61,814 nt of DNA from Globomyces pollinis-pini. Taxonomy: Eukaryota; Chytridiomycota; Chytridiomycetes; Rhizophydiales; Globomycetaceae. The translations under genes were made by a program, and so were the position numbers. Where the stretch lies: positions 209,996 through 271,809 of the forward strand of contig MU621090.1 in NCBI GenBank assembly GCA_025399215.1, read 5' to 3'. Shown piece by piece: positions 1 through 11,190 of the stretch. The notes beneath the pieces were generated by a model. That model was not told where the DNA came from. It was given only the letters and a program-made list of their open reading frames with translations, and did no database searches. Position 1 is the stretch's first letter; every line of letters begins with the position of its first letter.

Positions 1-215
1 CCAGGTCCTAATTTACAAGAATTCTGAGCTACCAAACGATGAGCTTCAAAAAAACGTTCTGGATCATCCTGAATATCTGTGAGAGTGAGTAATTTAGTAT
101 TAATCAATTGACGTAATCTAGCAGCAGCTTGTTGGTAATTCATTCCATCACCAACATTTTGAGTAGCAGCTTGCCATTTTTGAACCCATGCTTGATCGTG
201 GTACTGATTTGCCAT
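1..215 (-). CDS. Acyl-CoA oxidase/dehydrogenase family protein, N-terminus (partial)
   Basis: The minus strand opens with ATG at 215-213 and reads without a stop to the window edge, giving about 71 residues that begin MANQYHDQAWVQKWQAATQ. The segment PERFFEAHRLVAQ followed by KLGPG resembles the conserved start of an acyl-CoA oxidase/dehydrogenase-like flavoprotein family of fungi. Such enzymes oxidise fatty acyl-CoA in beta-oxidation. The flavin and catalytic regions lie outside the window, so oxidase and dehydrogenase cannot be told apart. It is divergent with the PPR gene that starts at 551. No intron is visible in this part. The family call rests on one short motif and is tentative. Confidence 0.5.
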   Translation of the reverse strand, partial: MANQYHDQAWVQKWQAATQNVGDGMNYQQAAARLRQLINTKLLTLTDIQDDPERFFEAHRLVAQNSCKLGP

Positions 216-320
216 TGAAATTGAAAAGATAAAATTTTGAAGGGGGAATGATTCGTCACGTTACTTTATCACATTGTCAATCTTGAAGATTTGAATCTTT
301 GATATTTAAATGGATCCAAA

Positions 321-428
321 TAAGAGTATGAGAATCAGATTTTCTTGAATCCAAATTAGCATATCAGTATCAGATAGTCTTGAATTGAAATAATAGTATG
401 AGTATCAGATGGTTTTGAAATAGAATCA
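321..428. repeat. Three imperfect 36-bp tandem repeats in a divergent promoter
   Basis: Three units of exactly 36 bp start at 321, 357 and 393. They share the core AGTATCAGAT, a short variable stretch and CTTGAA. They occupy most of the 335-bp gap (216-550) between the acyl-CoA oxidase-like gene and the PPR gene. The repeats may hold binding sites or be a decayed minisatellite. No other element was recognised in the gap. Confidence 0.7.
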
Positions 429-550
429 TTTATTGTAAGTAATTCTAAACAATTTTCTTACATTAAATGTACATAATGGAACAGTGACTTGTCTGTAATA
501 GTAATTTCTCCATGTAACACTTTTTAACTATTTTTTATTTTTTTTTTGAA

Positions 551-2936
551 ATGAATTGGAAGTTAACGAATTCAATGATGAAAGGTTCAAAACTATGGTC
601 AAAACAATATTTAAATTCAATTGCATTCCGTTGCTCAAGCTCTTATTCAAAAAATAATTCGGGTTTTAATCCGGTATTACAAAATTCTTTCATAGATTCT
701 ACTAATTCAAAAGATACGGATCCTTGGTTGAATGAAACTTGGAAAACAAAAAGAAAGTTGGATAGAACACAACATGAGTCTAAATTGTTAAGGCATAGAG
801 CTCGTGAACCAGACTTGAATGCCTTTCGTCAAGCCTTACAAAGGAAAGACAGAGTCCTTGCTTGGCTGAAATTTAAAGATATATCAATAACTGTTCAATC
901 CAAGCAATTAACTAGAGCAGACTATTTGGACTTACTCCATCTATTACTGTCTCAGGATAAACGAAAACCATCCATCCCAACAATTAATCATGTCATAAAC
1001 ACAATGAAAACTATGGATATTTCTATTGATATCGATGTTTATAATATTTTGGTGAAATCATATGCATACAGCAATCAAGAGGAGCAAATTTCAAATACAC
1101 TACGAAAAATGAAGGAATTGGGTATTTCGCCTAATTTAGAAACGTACAGTATCATTATTTATATGTACTTAAAGTCACAATCGATAGAAAAGGCCTTGGC
1201 GTTTATTGATAGGTATGATTCTTTTCTACTCAGCATACATCCTACGATTTTCAGTTTTTGTATAATTGAAATTAATTTTATAGAATGAAACAAGAAAATA
1301 TACCCTACAATACCTCCACTTATAACACTATAATAGCTGGCTTAATTAACTGTGGTCAATTGGATTTGGCACAATCTTTTTACAAGGAAATGAAAGAGAA
1401 CGGATTTGAAAACAATTCTGGTACTTTTATACAATTAATTCGATTATCTATTAAATTGGATGATTTGCCGACAGCGGAACGTATTTTTGAAGAGTCCATA
1501 GAACTTGGACTAGTCAATAAGTACACATGTTCAGCAATTTTATCTTTTTACGCAAAATTGGGTGATGAAGTGAAAATTGATGGTGTGTTGGAGTACATGA
1601 AGAAAAACTCTATCGAATTGGACAGTCTTATTTATCAATCAGTAATTCAATCAAAGTTGGCCAACAAAAATATTGATGGTGCTTTTGAAATTATCGAAAA
1701 AATGAAGATGGAAAATATTTATCCAGATTTTGTTACTGTTCACACTATTTTGCACGGTATCGTGGAAACGGGTGACTTAGATAGAGCAATTGCTTATTTG
1801 GAAGAACAAAAAGGGCAGGGTAAGTACCATACCATAGTTGATGATCAGGGCGTAAAATATCATTTCAAATGTATTCTACATTGCTTATTGGATTGTCAAA
1901 ACAATTACGAACCAAAGAATTGTTTTATGTGTTTGATTCAATAACAACTGAGATGAATGTACAATTATACAATGTTGTTCTGGAGCATTGTTCGACCAAT
2001 TCCGATTTTGAATCGTTCCGAAAATATTGGTACAAATTAGCAGCCGACAAACTATGTGAGCCAAGTATCGAATCGCTGGAAATCGCATTAAAGACTTTTA
2101 TTCGGTCTCATAACATCACCGACGCCATGGATGTAGTTCTAGAAATGATAAAGCAAAAGAATCAACCATCTATGTCAGACTTATCCTTGCTGTTATTGTC
2201 ATCGGTGAATGCTCGAAGATTTGAAGACGCTTCCAAGGTTATCTTATGGATTAATAGTGTGTCTGGAGGAAAGAAAGTGGCTGTGATACAATCAGTTGTA
2301 GATAAACACCTCCCAGAGTTTGAAAAGGTTATATTTGAATTGAATCATCGACAAGTTGCCCAAGCACAAAATCAGTTGGATAGTAGCACCCAGAACTATC
2401 AGATGATAATTAACTTGTTTAAAGATTTGGTAATCTATGCAACCCGACCTTCTGAAGCAGTTCTTCAGGTGGTGATGAATACCTATTATCATTTGGATGA
2501 TTTAGTTGGGGTAGTAAAAACATGGACTATTCTTCAAAAGCTATACCCCAATCCATTACCAAATTCATTAACTATATTATTAAAAACAGCAAATGATTTA
2601 GGACAAGAGAAAACTGCCTTGTCTCTTAAAAATCTAATCAAGACTCATTCATACACGTTGGATAAACAGGGATACAAGTACATGATTCTACTTTCAGTTC
2701 TATTTACATCATGTGAAGATATACCATCTTTAATGTTGGATATGGTGAATGCTGGTTTTACTCCAGACAAAGATCTATGGATAGCAATGCAAGAGCATTT
2801 TGACTACCGCCTTAAAAGCGAATCAAATAGCGTCAGCCAGCACGGCACAGAAGCATACCGACGTACCATCAAATTCTTACAAGAATATTACCCCGAGATT
2901 ATGCACAATGATGCTGATGATTTGAAGGAGTTTTAA
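551..2936 (+). CDS. Pentatricopeptide-repeat (PPR) protein, probably mitochondrial
   Basis: Three exons (551-1212, 1284-1819, 1849-2936) join to 2,286 nt and 761 aa. The introns are 71 and 29 nt. The N-terminus is rich in K, R and S without acidic residues, typical of a mitochondrial presequence. PPR-like helical pairs run through the middle, for example around VYNILVKSYAYSNQEEQ, TYNTIIAGLINCGQLDLA and MYSTLLIGLSKQ. PPR proteins bind organellar RNA and act in its processing, stability or translation; the target cannot be predicted here. The splice junctions restore frame inside repeats (FIDR to MKQENIPYN; GQG to RKISFQMYS). A second PPR protein lies at 11191-13728, but the two do not look like recent duplicates. 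Confidence 0.85.
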
Positions 2937-3102
2937 TTTATTCAAAATGATTCGATTCATTTAGTTACTAAATAGCATATACTTAATACAATATGAATAT
3001 TCCCACTTGACAAGTACTTTTGATTGACAATATTTTTAATCAATGCCATATATTAATCGGTAATAAAAGTAGCATGATTTCATTTGGTTCAAGGTTTGAT
3101 TG

Positions 3103-5613
3103 ATGCCTAATTCAAGTGTGTTTTGCCTCTTTCAATCGTTCATTTTCACTGTCTTTCAAAACCCAATGAAGGCAAATTTAAACATCATGGCGACCCCTTC
3201 TTCCAGCTTAGGAAGCATTGGATCAGCTTTCACTTCATATATCTCACGGACTCAGACCAAATACAACAATAATGATGAGAAGTTTGAAGATATATTGTTT
3301 GCAAAGTTTGAATTCTGGAATAACAAGTACAAAATGATTTTATTGATTTCAGTCTATTTCTATTATTGGGTTATCAACATGGATTTCAAGTGTGGGCCAT
3401 TGATCCTTTTCAAAATGATATTGTAGAACGTATATCCCTACGAAACAACCTTAAACGGATTATATCCATTGATGTATTATAAAAGCGTTAATATTAGCTA
3501 CTCAACTCACCTATTTCCTCTAATGATCAGCAATTGAAAAATAGACCATTATTGGTTGCACTGTATTTCATTGAATTTTAAACATTGTAGTGAAGCAACA
3601 GTTGGGGAGTTGGATAAAATACCTACCACGAAAGCGTATATTTATTCATTGAAATCTTTGGAATTTATACATACAATTGAATTTGGACAGAAGGAATATG
3701 AAACAGTTAGATCTTCAAGTCAATATATTTGCTTTGTATGCAGATTTAGTTAACTTTCTTAGAGAAGCTCCGATTCTTTAGTTTTGTATTCCGCAACTGG
3801 TATATATAATTTACTAATTTTAGATTTTTCACTATTGTACTCTTTTAATGATGTGTGGGACTCACCAAATACTGGGCTTCCTGTTTTCGATGTTGCATCT
3901 AGATCTATAAGTTATACCACTTCTTTATCATTACAAAAGGATGAGGAAACACTTTTTCAAATGGACCAAGATAAGACTACATTAGCAACGGATTTGGCAG
4001 TGAAGGCTGCAAAAGATATTGTAGGAGGTGTAAGTATGGTGGGTGGAATGGGTTACAATGCAATACAGAATTATTTGGTAGGAGATAAAGGAATTTCTGA
4101 TGAAGTCCCAAGAAATAATGTTCAAGATGGTGTTGTAATGAATAGAGCAATTAACATGATAGATAATTATCAAGCGACTTGGGAAGACTGGTTCAAAAGA
4201 TGTCCAAACAATTGCTCATTTTAAACCCCATCGTCATGCTGTTGCACATTTGGTGTACAACTCATCTCAAACAATCCTATTTACCGCATCTACAAATGGC
4301 ACCACCATTTATGGATGGTCTTTGCTGAATAGTTTCGGCAAAAGTAAATCTCAACCAACTTGTGTGTATAAACTATCAAGGTATTTTGCGATGCATAATA
4401 ATTTTAGAGGATACACTTCAGCAATAATTACGCATATACAACCAAGTTTCGATGAAAGATGGGTTTCTTGTACTACCAGTAGGGGTACAACCCATCTCTA
4501 TCAAATTGAACCTCAATCAACTAATATACCACAAGGCCAAGTTCAACACATCAGAATCAACTCTAGAAACTCTATCCAAGTTATAAAATCTTTACTTTCC
4601 AACGAACAAACTCAAGAAACGTTAAGCTCGTCGCCCATCCACGTCAGGCTTTCATCAAGTCTAGATAATGCAACAGCGGATCTAGGTTATGATGATGTCT
4701 TTATAGATGCCTATAAAAATACCCATATGGCAACCTTTTTTCCTTCCATAATGAACCAATCAAAGAATGTCAATGATTTGTTACACAAGAGATTTCCAAT
4801 TTTGACATGGGATCCATTTGGGAAACTTAGTTTGGTTTATATTGATACCAGTCAATATTTGGATCAATCCAATGGATTTAATATACCAGGGGTTTCAGGA
4901 ATTTCCAAATCAAAATCTAGTTCTGAAACTTTGGAAATCAAATGGAAAAGTAATATTACAAACGTTTCAGAGTGGTCTATTGGGCGAAATATAAATTGGG
5001 GTGAACATCAAGAAAAGGTAATGTTGATATAGCTTAAGGACTAGTTTGTGGAAGAAGTAGTGCACATGCCTGAAGATGATAAGTTCACTTGGCCATCAAA
5101 GATCGAACTAATAACAGCCATCCCGTTATCTGTAACCATTTGGAAAAGACCTCAATGTACAATGGAAACGTTCGAATTGAAAGACAAAGATGGTTTAGCG
5201 ATTGGTACACCAATCCCAATTGGAAAGCAACATCCTACTCCTTATGGGTAAATTAATTGAATTTGATGAAACTAGACAACCAAATAATATGGTTCCTATT
5301 AATGATACTTTGATTGATGGTCTACAATCGGCAATGGAGACTATTTTAGCTCCTCCAGAAAGCAAGCATGCTATGATAGGTGAGTTAATTCTAAATAACT
5401 AATGTTTTAGAATCTTTTTACCAAACCGACGAAGGTTTTCACCTGGTTGCTTCGTCGTTTACTCCGCCAATGGCTGCAAAATCATCGATTCTATCAAATG
5501 CCTGGGATGCTGCAAAGCGATCATTTAGGAGAGCAAATGTAGACAATAATGGTATTCAAGATAGTAATTCGGATACCTCTGCTCTAGATGAACGAACAAC
5601 TCAGGAACCTTAA
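3103..5613 (+). CDS. BCAS3: BCAS3-like WD40 (PROPPIN-type) protein
   Basis: Nine exons (3103-3326, 3353-3473, 3531-3562, 3591-3748, 3782-4134, 4175-5017, 5045-5247, 5276-5379, 5411-5613) sum to 2,241 nt, or 746 aa. Seven of the eight introns are 26-40 nt; the second is 57 nt. Spliced motifs match BCAS3: LLLGYQHGFQVWAID, YIYSLKSLEFIHTIEF, HRHAVAHLVYNSSQTILF, TSRGTTHLYQIEP. The C-terminus is DLQSAMETI-like followed by a low-complexity tail. In animals BCAS3 is a beta-propeller protein that associates with PHAF1 on phagophores and with the cytoskeleton; the role here is inferred by homology. The fourth intron (3749-3781) is the least certain splice. An in-frame ATG occurs at 3103, and the alternative downstream Met residues lie before conserved sequence. 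Confidence 0.8.
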
Positions 5614-5698
5614 TTGAGTACAATTTTTTTTTAAAACAGAATGGAATATTGTATTTTTGCGTATCATAATAAAATCTAGTCAGTTGTAAATCCAGTTT

Positions 5699-8600
5699 TT
5701 AAACACTCCATGACAGATCCCAATCTTCTGCAACATCAAAACGACCATCAATAAGACCCTTGCAGCGTTCCATCATGCATTTTGAAGGAAGATCATCAGT
5801 TAATGTCAAAGACTTTTTGAAATGCATAAGAGCAGCAGGCCAATTTCTAGCACGATATTCAGCTAATCCTAATTCATAACAAATCACAGTCTAATTATCA
5901 GTAATGATATAAATCATACACTCAATAGGTCATGATTATGATCGCTGATGGTTGCTTCCATTATTTCATAGATAGTAATTGTCTTTAATGTTTCTTTCGT
6001 TGTTATTTTATCAACTTCTCTAATATGATATGAGTCTTTGACAAGATTTCTAATGGCATCGGTCGCAACAATTCCAGAACCATAAAATTTAGCAAAATAT
6101 TCCATTTCAAAAGCATCCTTGATTGGTTCTTCGCATTAACTAATGAAAATATACCTCCAATACATTGATAACATTGAAGATTTGTTGGACCAATTGGCGA
6201 ACACAAAGCCGGACCCATTGCAACACCAATGGAAACAAACATAGGAGGTAATGAAAATTCATCACTAGTTTTGTTCATTATTTCAATTCCTTTTTTAATA
6301 TCCAAACTTGCATTTAATCCTCGTATGATATCATCACTTGCAGAAAATGGAGCACCAAATATTAATACAGCTGAATCTGCATTCATTTGGGTAATAATAC
6401 CTATAATCATGAATCGATTAAAAATTACCATTGTGTCGTTTTGACGCTTGCAAAATCATGTCATAGAATCGATTTAAGAGCAGCGAAACTTTACTTGGTA
6501 CTAAATGCTTCATCATCGAAGCAACTAAAGAAAGATTAGAATAATAGTGTTATACATCGCCGAATATCAACAACCACAGATATAACATTTAATGTCTCTC
6601 CTTCCATCTTTGTTGGATCATTGATCAAAGCAGACATGGTGCTATTTGGGATTTGTCTATAAAGATTAATTTAGAAAAATCGGTCCATACTTTCCCAATT
6701 GCTCCAATAACATACGATTTGGTAAAGATATTTCAAGAACCACCAAAATACTAACAGGTAATTGAGCCGAAGAGCTTCTTTCGGCCGATATGGAACGATT
6801 TCTAGCACTTTGCGCAGTAGAGACACGTCGTTTAGGTGCAGTTGTAGGTAATTGTAAAAACGATTCTGCTTTCAAAGTTGGTGTCGCATTATCTTTTATT
6901 CTTCGAATAAAATAATTGATCGAAACAAGTGAAGTTTTGGATAAATGGAAATCATAATTTGTCACATGAATAATTTCATTTGTGAGAATAACTTTGGAAA
7001 TATCATCCGATAATTCTGAGTTGAGTCTACCCAACCAATGTTCATGTGAAGTTAATCTCATATTAGTGATTTCTTCAAATTTCAATAGTTGACCATTTTC
7101 CATTGTCATCTACACAAATTTAAGTACTAAATAAAAATACTAGTTTTCCATTTTCGCTCAATGTCATGATGACAGAATTCATGGATTGTAAAATTGAGTT
7201 CAGATATTGATTAGAATAAATCTGTTCGTTCAATGAATAATTCAGCATATTGATTTCATCTGATTTTTCAATTGTACTGATTGCTAATATTGTTAGCGCA
7301 TTTTATGGTTACCCAAAGTCGAAAATGATTCAAGTTGTGCACTATCTTCATCTGTAAACATAATTAGATTCTTTTTGTTGATGGCTTGTACTGCTCCCAC
7401 AATTTCTCCATCAACATCCCTCATTGGAACACATAAAATACTTTTAGTTCTGAATCCTGTTTTCAAATCAAAATCTTTGTTAAATCTTTCGTCATCCCAA
7501 GCTAAATGATTAGGAATGTTGTAATGATTACCATTTGCGATATTGGCAATCTCTCCTGTACTAACCACATACCCCGCAATTCCTTTTGTAACTGGAAAAC
7601 GAATTTCTGCCGAGTCTTGAGCTACCTTTGACCAAAGTTCTCCTTTCTCTTTGTCCAATAAAAATACGGCACATCGTTCAGCATTCACCAGATCTCGAGC
7701 AGTTTGTAAAATAACAGATAATAATCCTATCGATAATCAACAAATCAATAAAAATTTTAACCTCCCATTTCAACTTCATTGGTACCCATACTATTTGTAA
7801 CTTGCATAAACTGTTTAATATCATCGGATTTCTTTGTCGCAGTCACTTTAACATTGATTTGATTGAATAGTATAGTGCATATTCCAGATAAACTTTTAAT
7901 CATGAATTCATCTTCGGCATTAAAAAATGGATTTCCAGTATTTTTGCTAATCAATTCAATATATCCAACTACTTTCATTCCATCTCCATAAAACGGAGCA
8001 CTTAAGATACCTAAACTTAGTATATGATAATACTTACAATCAGGATCAGCAGCTTGATAAACAGTTTCAATGTTACTTTTATGATAATCTGAACTCCTAA
8101 AATTGTAGATATTAACAATTTCTCCTTTCAATAGCACTGATGAAGCAATAATATCCTCCTCTTTCACCAATTTACGTACTTCTTTCCAGTTACTGCAAAA
8201 GATTTGAATAGATGAATTCGCACCTCCATAAAAGTAAATTGTTCCGAATTTTGCATCCGTAACTTCCAAAATAATTGTAAATAATTTAAATGCTGCCTTT
8301 TCGATTTCTACTTCATTGGACACATCCAATAAAGATTTCATGACATTTTGTAGTTTTTGGCATTGATTTCCCAAGAATAACATTAAAAACCTTAATCCTT
8401 CGGGTCCTGATATAAAAGTAGATTCGGTTACCTGATTTTGCTACTTGTTTAGTGAGTGCATCCGGATTAATTTCATTGTTTAGTAGTTTAATATAAGTAT
8501 TTCCATTTAAAAAACTTCCATTGGGAGATGACACGAGAAATTCATTCAAAGATCGGTTATCAGTAGAAAATGCCCTATGCATCGCTTCTTTAAACGTTTC

Positions 8601-9221
8601 TTCACTTTTAATTTTACTAGAGTTTAATTGATGATCACGTTTACTTTGAATTCGATGATGATTGATCGCGAATTGAAAAATTAGTAGCTTTTGCTCGATT
8701 TGATATCAAATACTTTCCAAGCATATCAGGAGGGAATATCTTTGTTGGCTAATTCTTGAATTTTTAAAACATGTTACTTGTGGATTTCCATGAGCATTCT
8801 CGTCAAGTGATTTGATATTCAAACAAGTACAAATAAATTCAATCTGTTTAGAAGAGCATCTGGTTAATAATCCTTTTAAAAGTTGATTTCGATGTGAATC
8901 TCCAAGATTACTGAATGTTGTCCAAGTATTTTGAATAAATTCATGACTACTTTCATAGACTTGATTCTTATCTACAGGGGGGATAACTGGTGGAGCAACA
9001 TGTAAAGTTAATGGTCCTAAACTTGGTAAAGTAATATTTTTGGCTTTATATGCTTTTGAGTAAATATTGGTTGAAGGCAATTTTGGATTAAACGTTGAAC
9101 GATAAACTTGACTGTTATTGATTTCTAGATTATCAAATTCATGACTTCCATGATGTGGAGAATGAGGACTGTGGTGGTGATGGTGATGGTCATGTTTATG
9201 AATCTTATCTGATCGATTCAT
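5699..9221 (-). CDS. GAF-GAF class III nucleotidyl cyclase-like protein
   Basis: Multi-exon gene read from ATG at 9221. The order is: a disordered start with six consecutive His (near 9190); a helical region (RNQLLKGLLTRCSSKQIEF); GAF1 (about 8383-7757); GAF2 (about 7690-7293); a linker; a class III cyclase domain (about 6610-5914); and a TPR-like tail (RARNWPAALMHFKKSL). GAF2 contains an NKFDE-type signature (INKKNLIMFTDED), which in phosphodiesterase GAF domains accompanies cyclic-nucleotide binding. The cyclase spliced sequence gives VVDIRRFASMM and NADSAVLIFGAP, keeping both metal-binding Asp. However, the segment after YQCIG reads EPIKDAFEME where active enzymes have VN..AR, so the transition-state Asn and Arg are replaced, and the purine-specifying Lys is Gln. 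Catalysis is therefore doubtful. Introns are 26-34 nt (for example 29 nt before the tail). Confidence 0.82.
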
Positions 9222-9368
9222 TCGCGGTGGAGAAGGTTAATAACCGCGTTTTACTCACAAACAATACTTTTAAAATTAAACCAAGTAAAAACGCAAGACG
9301 ATATGAAGAAAAATAATAACTTTATTAAACCAATCTAAAAAACATCTACTTCAAATTATTAATTCAAA

Positions 9369-10614
9369 TTATTGCATCAATTGAGACATCATAGTTTCAT
9401 CATATTGAACAGGAGTTTGCTTTGTAAACATACGTGGGTCTGACCAGTTAGGAGGACTCATTTGCTGAGCAAGGTTATGATTTTGCCCTAAAGCGTTTCG
9501 ATTGTGTGTAAATTGTTGGTTAGAAAACTGGGAACCATCATAAGGCATGTCTTGAAAAGATTGAGGAGTTCGAAGTGGACTGTCAAATTGCGGATGCTCT
9601 TGAAATTGTTGAGGCATGTTCATTTGTTGGTAATTAGGTACAGGAGCAGAAAAAGTATTATTGGACAAAGGGGACAAATTCATATTATGTGATTGGTGTG
9701 CTGGAAAGCGGTTGGAAGGTTGAAGCTGTTGGGAGAGAATTGATTGGTATTGGGGAGCTTGTCTCATTTCAGTTTTCAAATTAGGAACAGAATGGCTGTG
9801 ATGAAGTTGATTGCTGCCTTGGAAAGAATTTCCCAAAACATTATGTACACTACTAACAGATCCTAATAATTAAAAGAGCAAGTTAAGTTACCATTATGAT
9901 GACGACGAAAATCATGAACTTCATCAATGGTTACAGGCGACATCATATTTTCATAACCATTTCTCATATCATCTTCGTCTTCTTCTTCAGGAGTAGTTAA
10001 ATCATATGAGCCTGATAAAACATTTCCAGTAAATGAGCCCCCGGGAAGGGAACCGGTTAGTGAGGGGGTGAACATTTTGTTATCCGAACGATTTTCTAAT
10101 TCTTTTTTCTGTTCTAAATTTGCTTCATAAACTAGATCCAGGGAAATGATGTCTGGGAATACTAAAGGATTCATTCCAGACTTTCTTCTTAATTCGTTAA
10201 TTTCAGCTTTTAATTCTTCATTTTGTTGTCGCAACAATTTCAAACTTCTTAATTGAACTTCATTTCTTTCTTTTGCTTCAGAAATGTATTCTATAGAACG
10301 AGAGACAATCACAGATTTAGAAGGTTTTCTAACATGAGCAAGTGAAGGGATAGATTGAGCGAGTTCAGTGAACCTAACGTTCAACATTTCTCTTCGAGCA
10401 CGTTCAATAGCATTATGATTAGCTCTTTTTTCAGCGTTTTGAGAAGCAGCAAAACTTCTTGAAGCGGACGTAGCCACAGACCTACCAGGTTAGTCAAAGA
10501 AGAGTACTGCTTTGAGAATGATTGATGATTCAAGTAATCCTGTTGTTGTTGTTGTTGATGACCAGGGATCGGGACAGCATTTGTATGTTCATTAGAATTA
10601 AAAGTTTGAACCAT
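9369..10614 (-). CDS. bHLH-leucine-zipper transcription factor
   Basis: Exons 10614-10508, 10481-9892 and 9862-9369 join to 1,191 nt, or 396 aa. The 26-nt intron at 10482-10507 contains GACTAACC near its acceptor. The basic region NHNAIERARREMLN has the H-E-R triad that contacts CANNTG E-boxes, followed by helix 1, a KPSKSVIVSRSIEYI helix 2 and a coiled coil (LLRQQNEELKAEINEL). The N-terminus carries a short poly-Gln run after PGH, and the C-terminal third is rich in N, Q, S and P, like an activation region. It probably binds DNA as a homo- or heterodimer in the nucleus. Its target genes cannot be told. The upstream region 10615-11190 is likely its promoter. Confidence 0.9.
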
Positions 10615-11190
10615 AGTTTTGAATTTGAAATAAAAAGAAAGAAAAGGTTGAAACAGGTCAAAGTGAAAAAGGTCCCGAATTACGAAGGGTTTTGAATAGT
10701 ATCCATCTGAAACACCCGGTTGCACCGACCAATCGTCATCCTTTGGCTTATCAGAGGTGGGATAATTGATGTTTGGTCTAGCCCTTGTGTTGAAGATCTT
10801 GTGCGTATTCTTTACTAGGTATTTTACCTTGTTGCTACTTGTTATACCTTGGATTGGTTTATCAGTTTTATACTTTCTTTACAGCCAATCCCTTCATCTG
10901 GACTTCTTGGATTATCCTAAATCACTTCCTTTACCCCCCACCCACTAGCACATTCTGCTTTTCATTCTAATCAATGCGTTCGTCTGTTAACTGTCACCTT
11001 ATGTCCTTCTGCCTAAACTCTTCTTTCACATGGTAACACAAGCAGCGTCTCGGTGGGACAAGCGCAACTCACATACAATCTACTGGTGTTTCATTCTCAG
11101 AATGGTCAATCACTACTTTATCTATAACATTTGTATATATTTGCATTAATTCATTAAACCGCTCACTTGAACAGTTTCCTTGATTGGTAC
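10615..11190. other. Intergenic region between the bHLH gene and the 3' end of the PPR gene
   Basis: No gene is supported in these 576 bp. The region holds the presumed 5' flank of the bHLH gene (minus strand) and the 3' flank of the PPR gene. A pyrimidine-rich segment near 10925-10945 contains TTTACCCCCCACCCAC. A 60-codon open stretch on the plus strand at 10766-10948 is hydrophobic and has no recognisable features. Confidence 0.6.

Noticed and set aside
6003..6431. Cyclase frame read through position 6150 without splicing
   Set aside because: The unspliced reading diverges from the family after YQCIG. A 26-nt intron gives a continuous domain, although still without the catalytic Asn/Arg.
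10766..10948. Hydrophobic 60-codon frame in the bHLH upstream region
   Set aside because: No conserved motif and Phe/Leu-rich composition as expected from pyrimidine-rich DNA; lies in the likely promoter.
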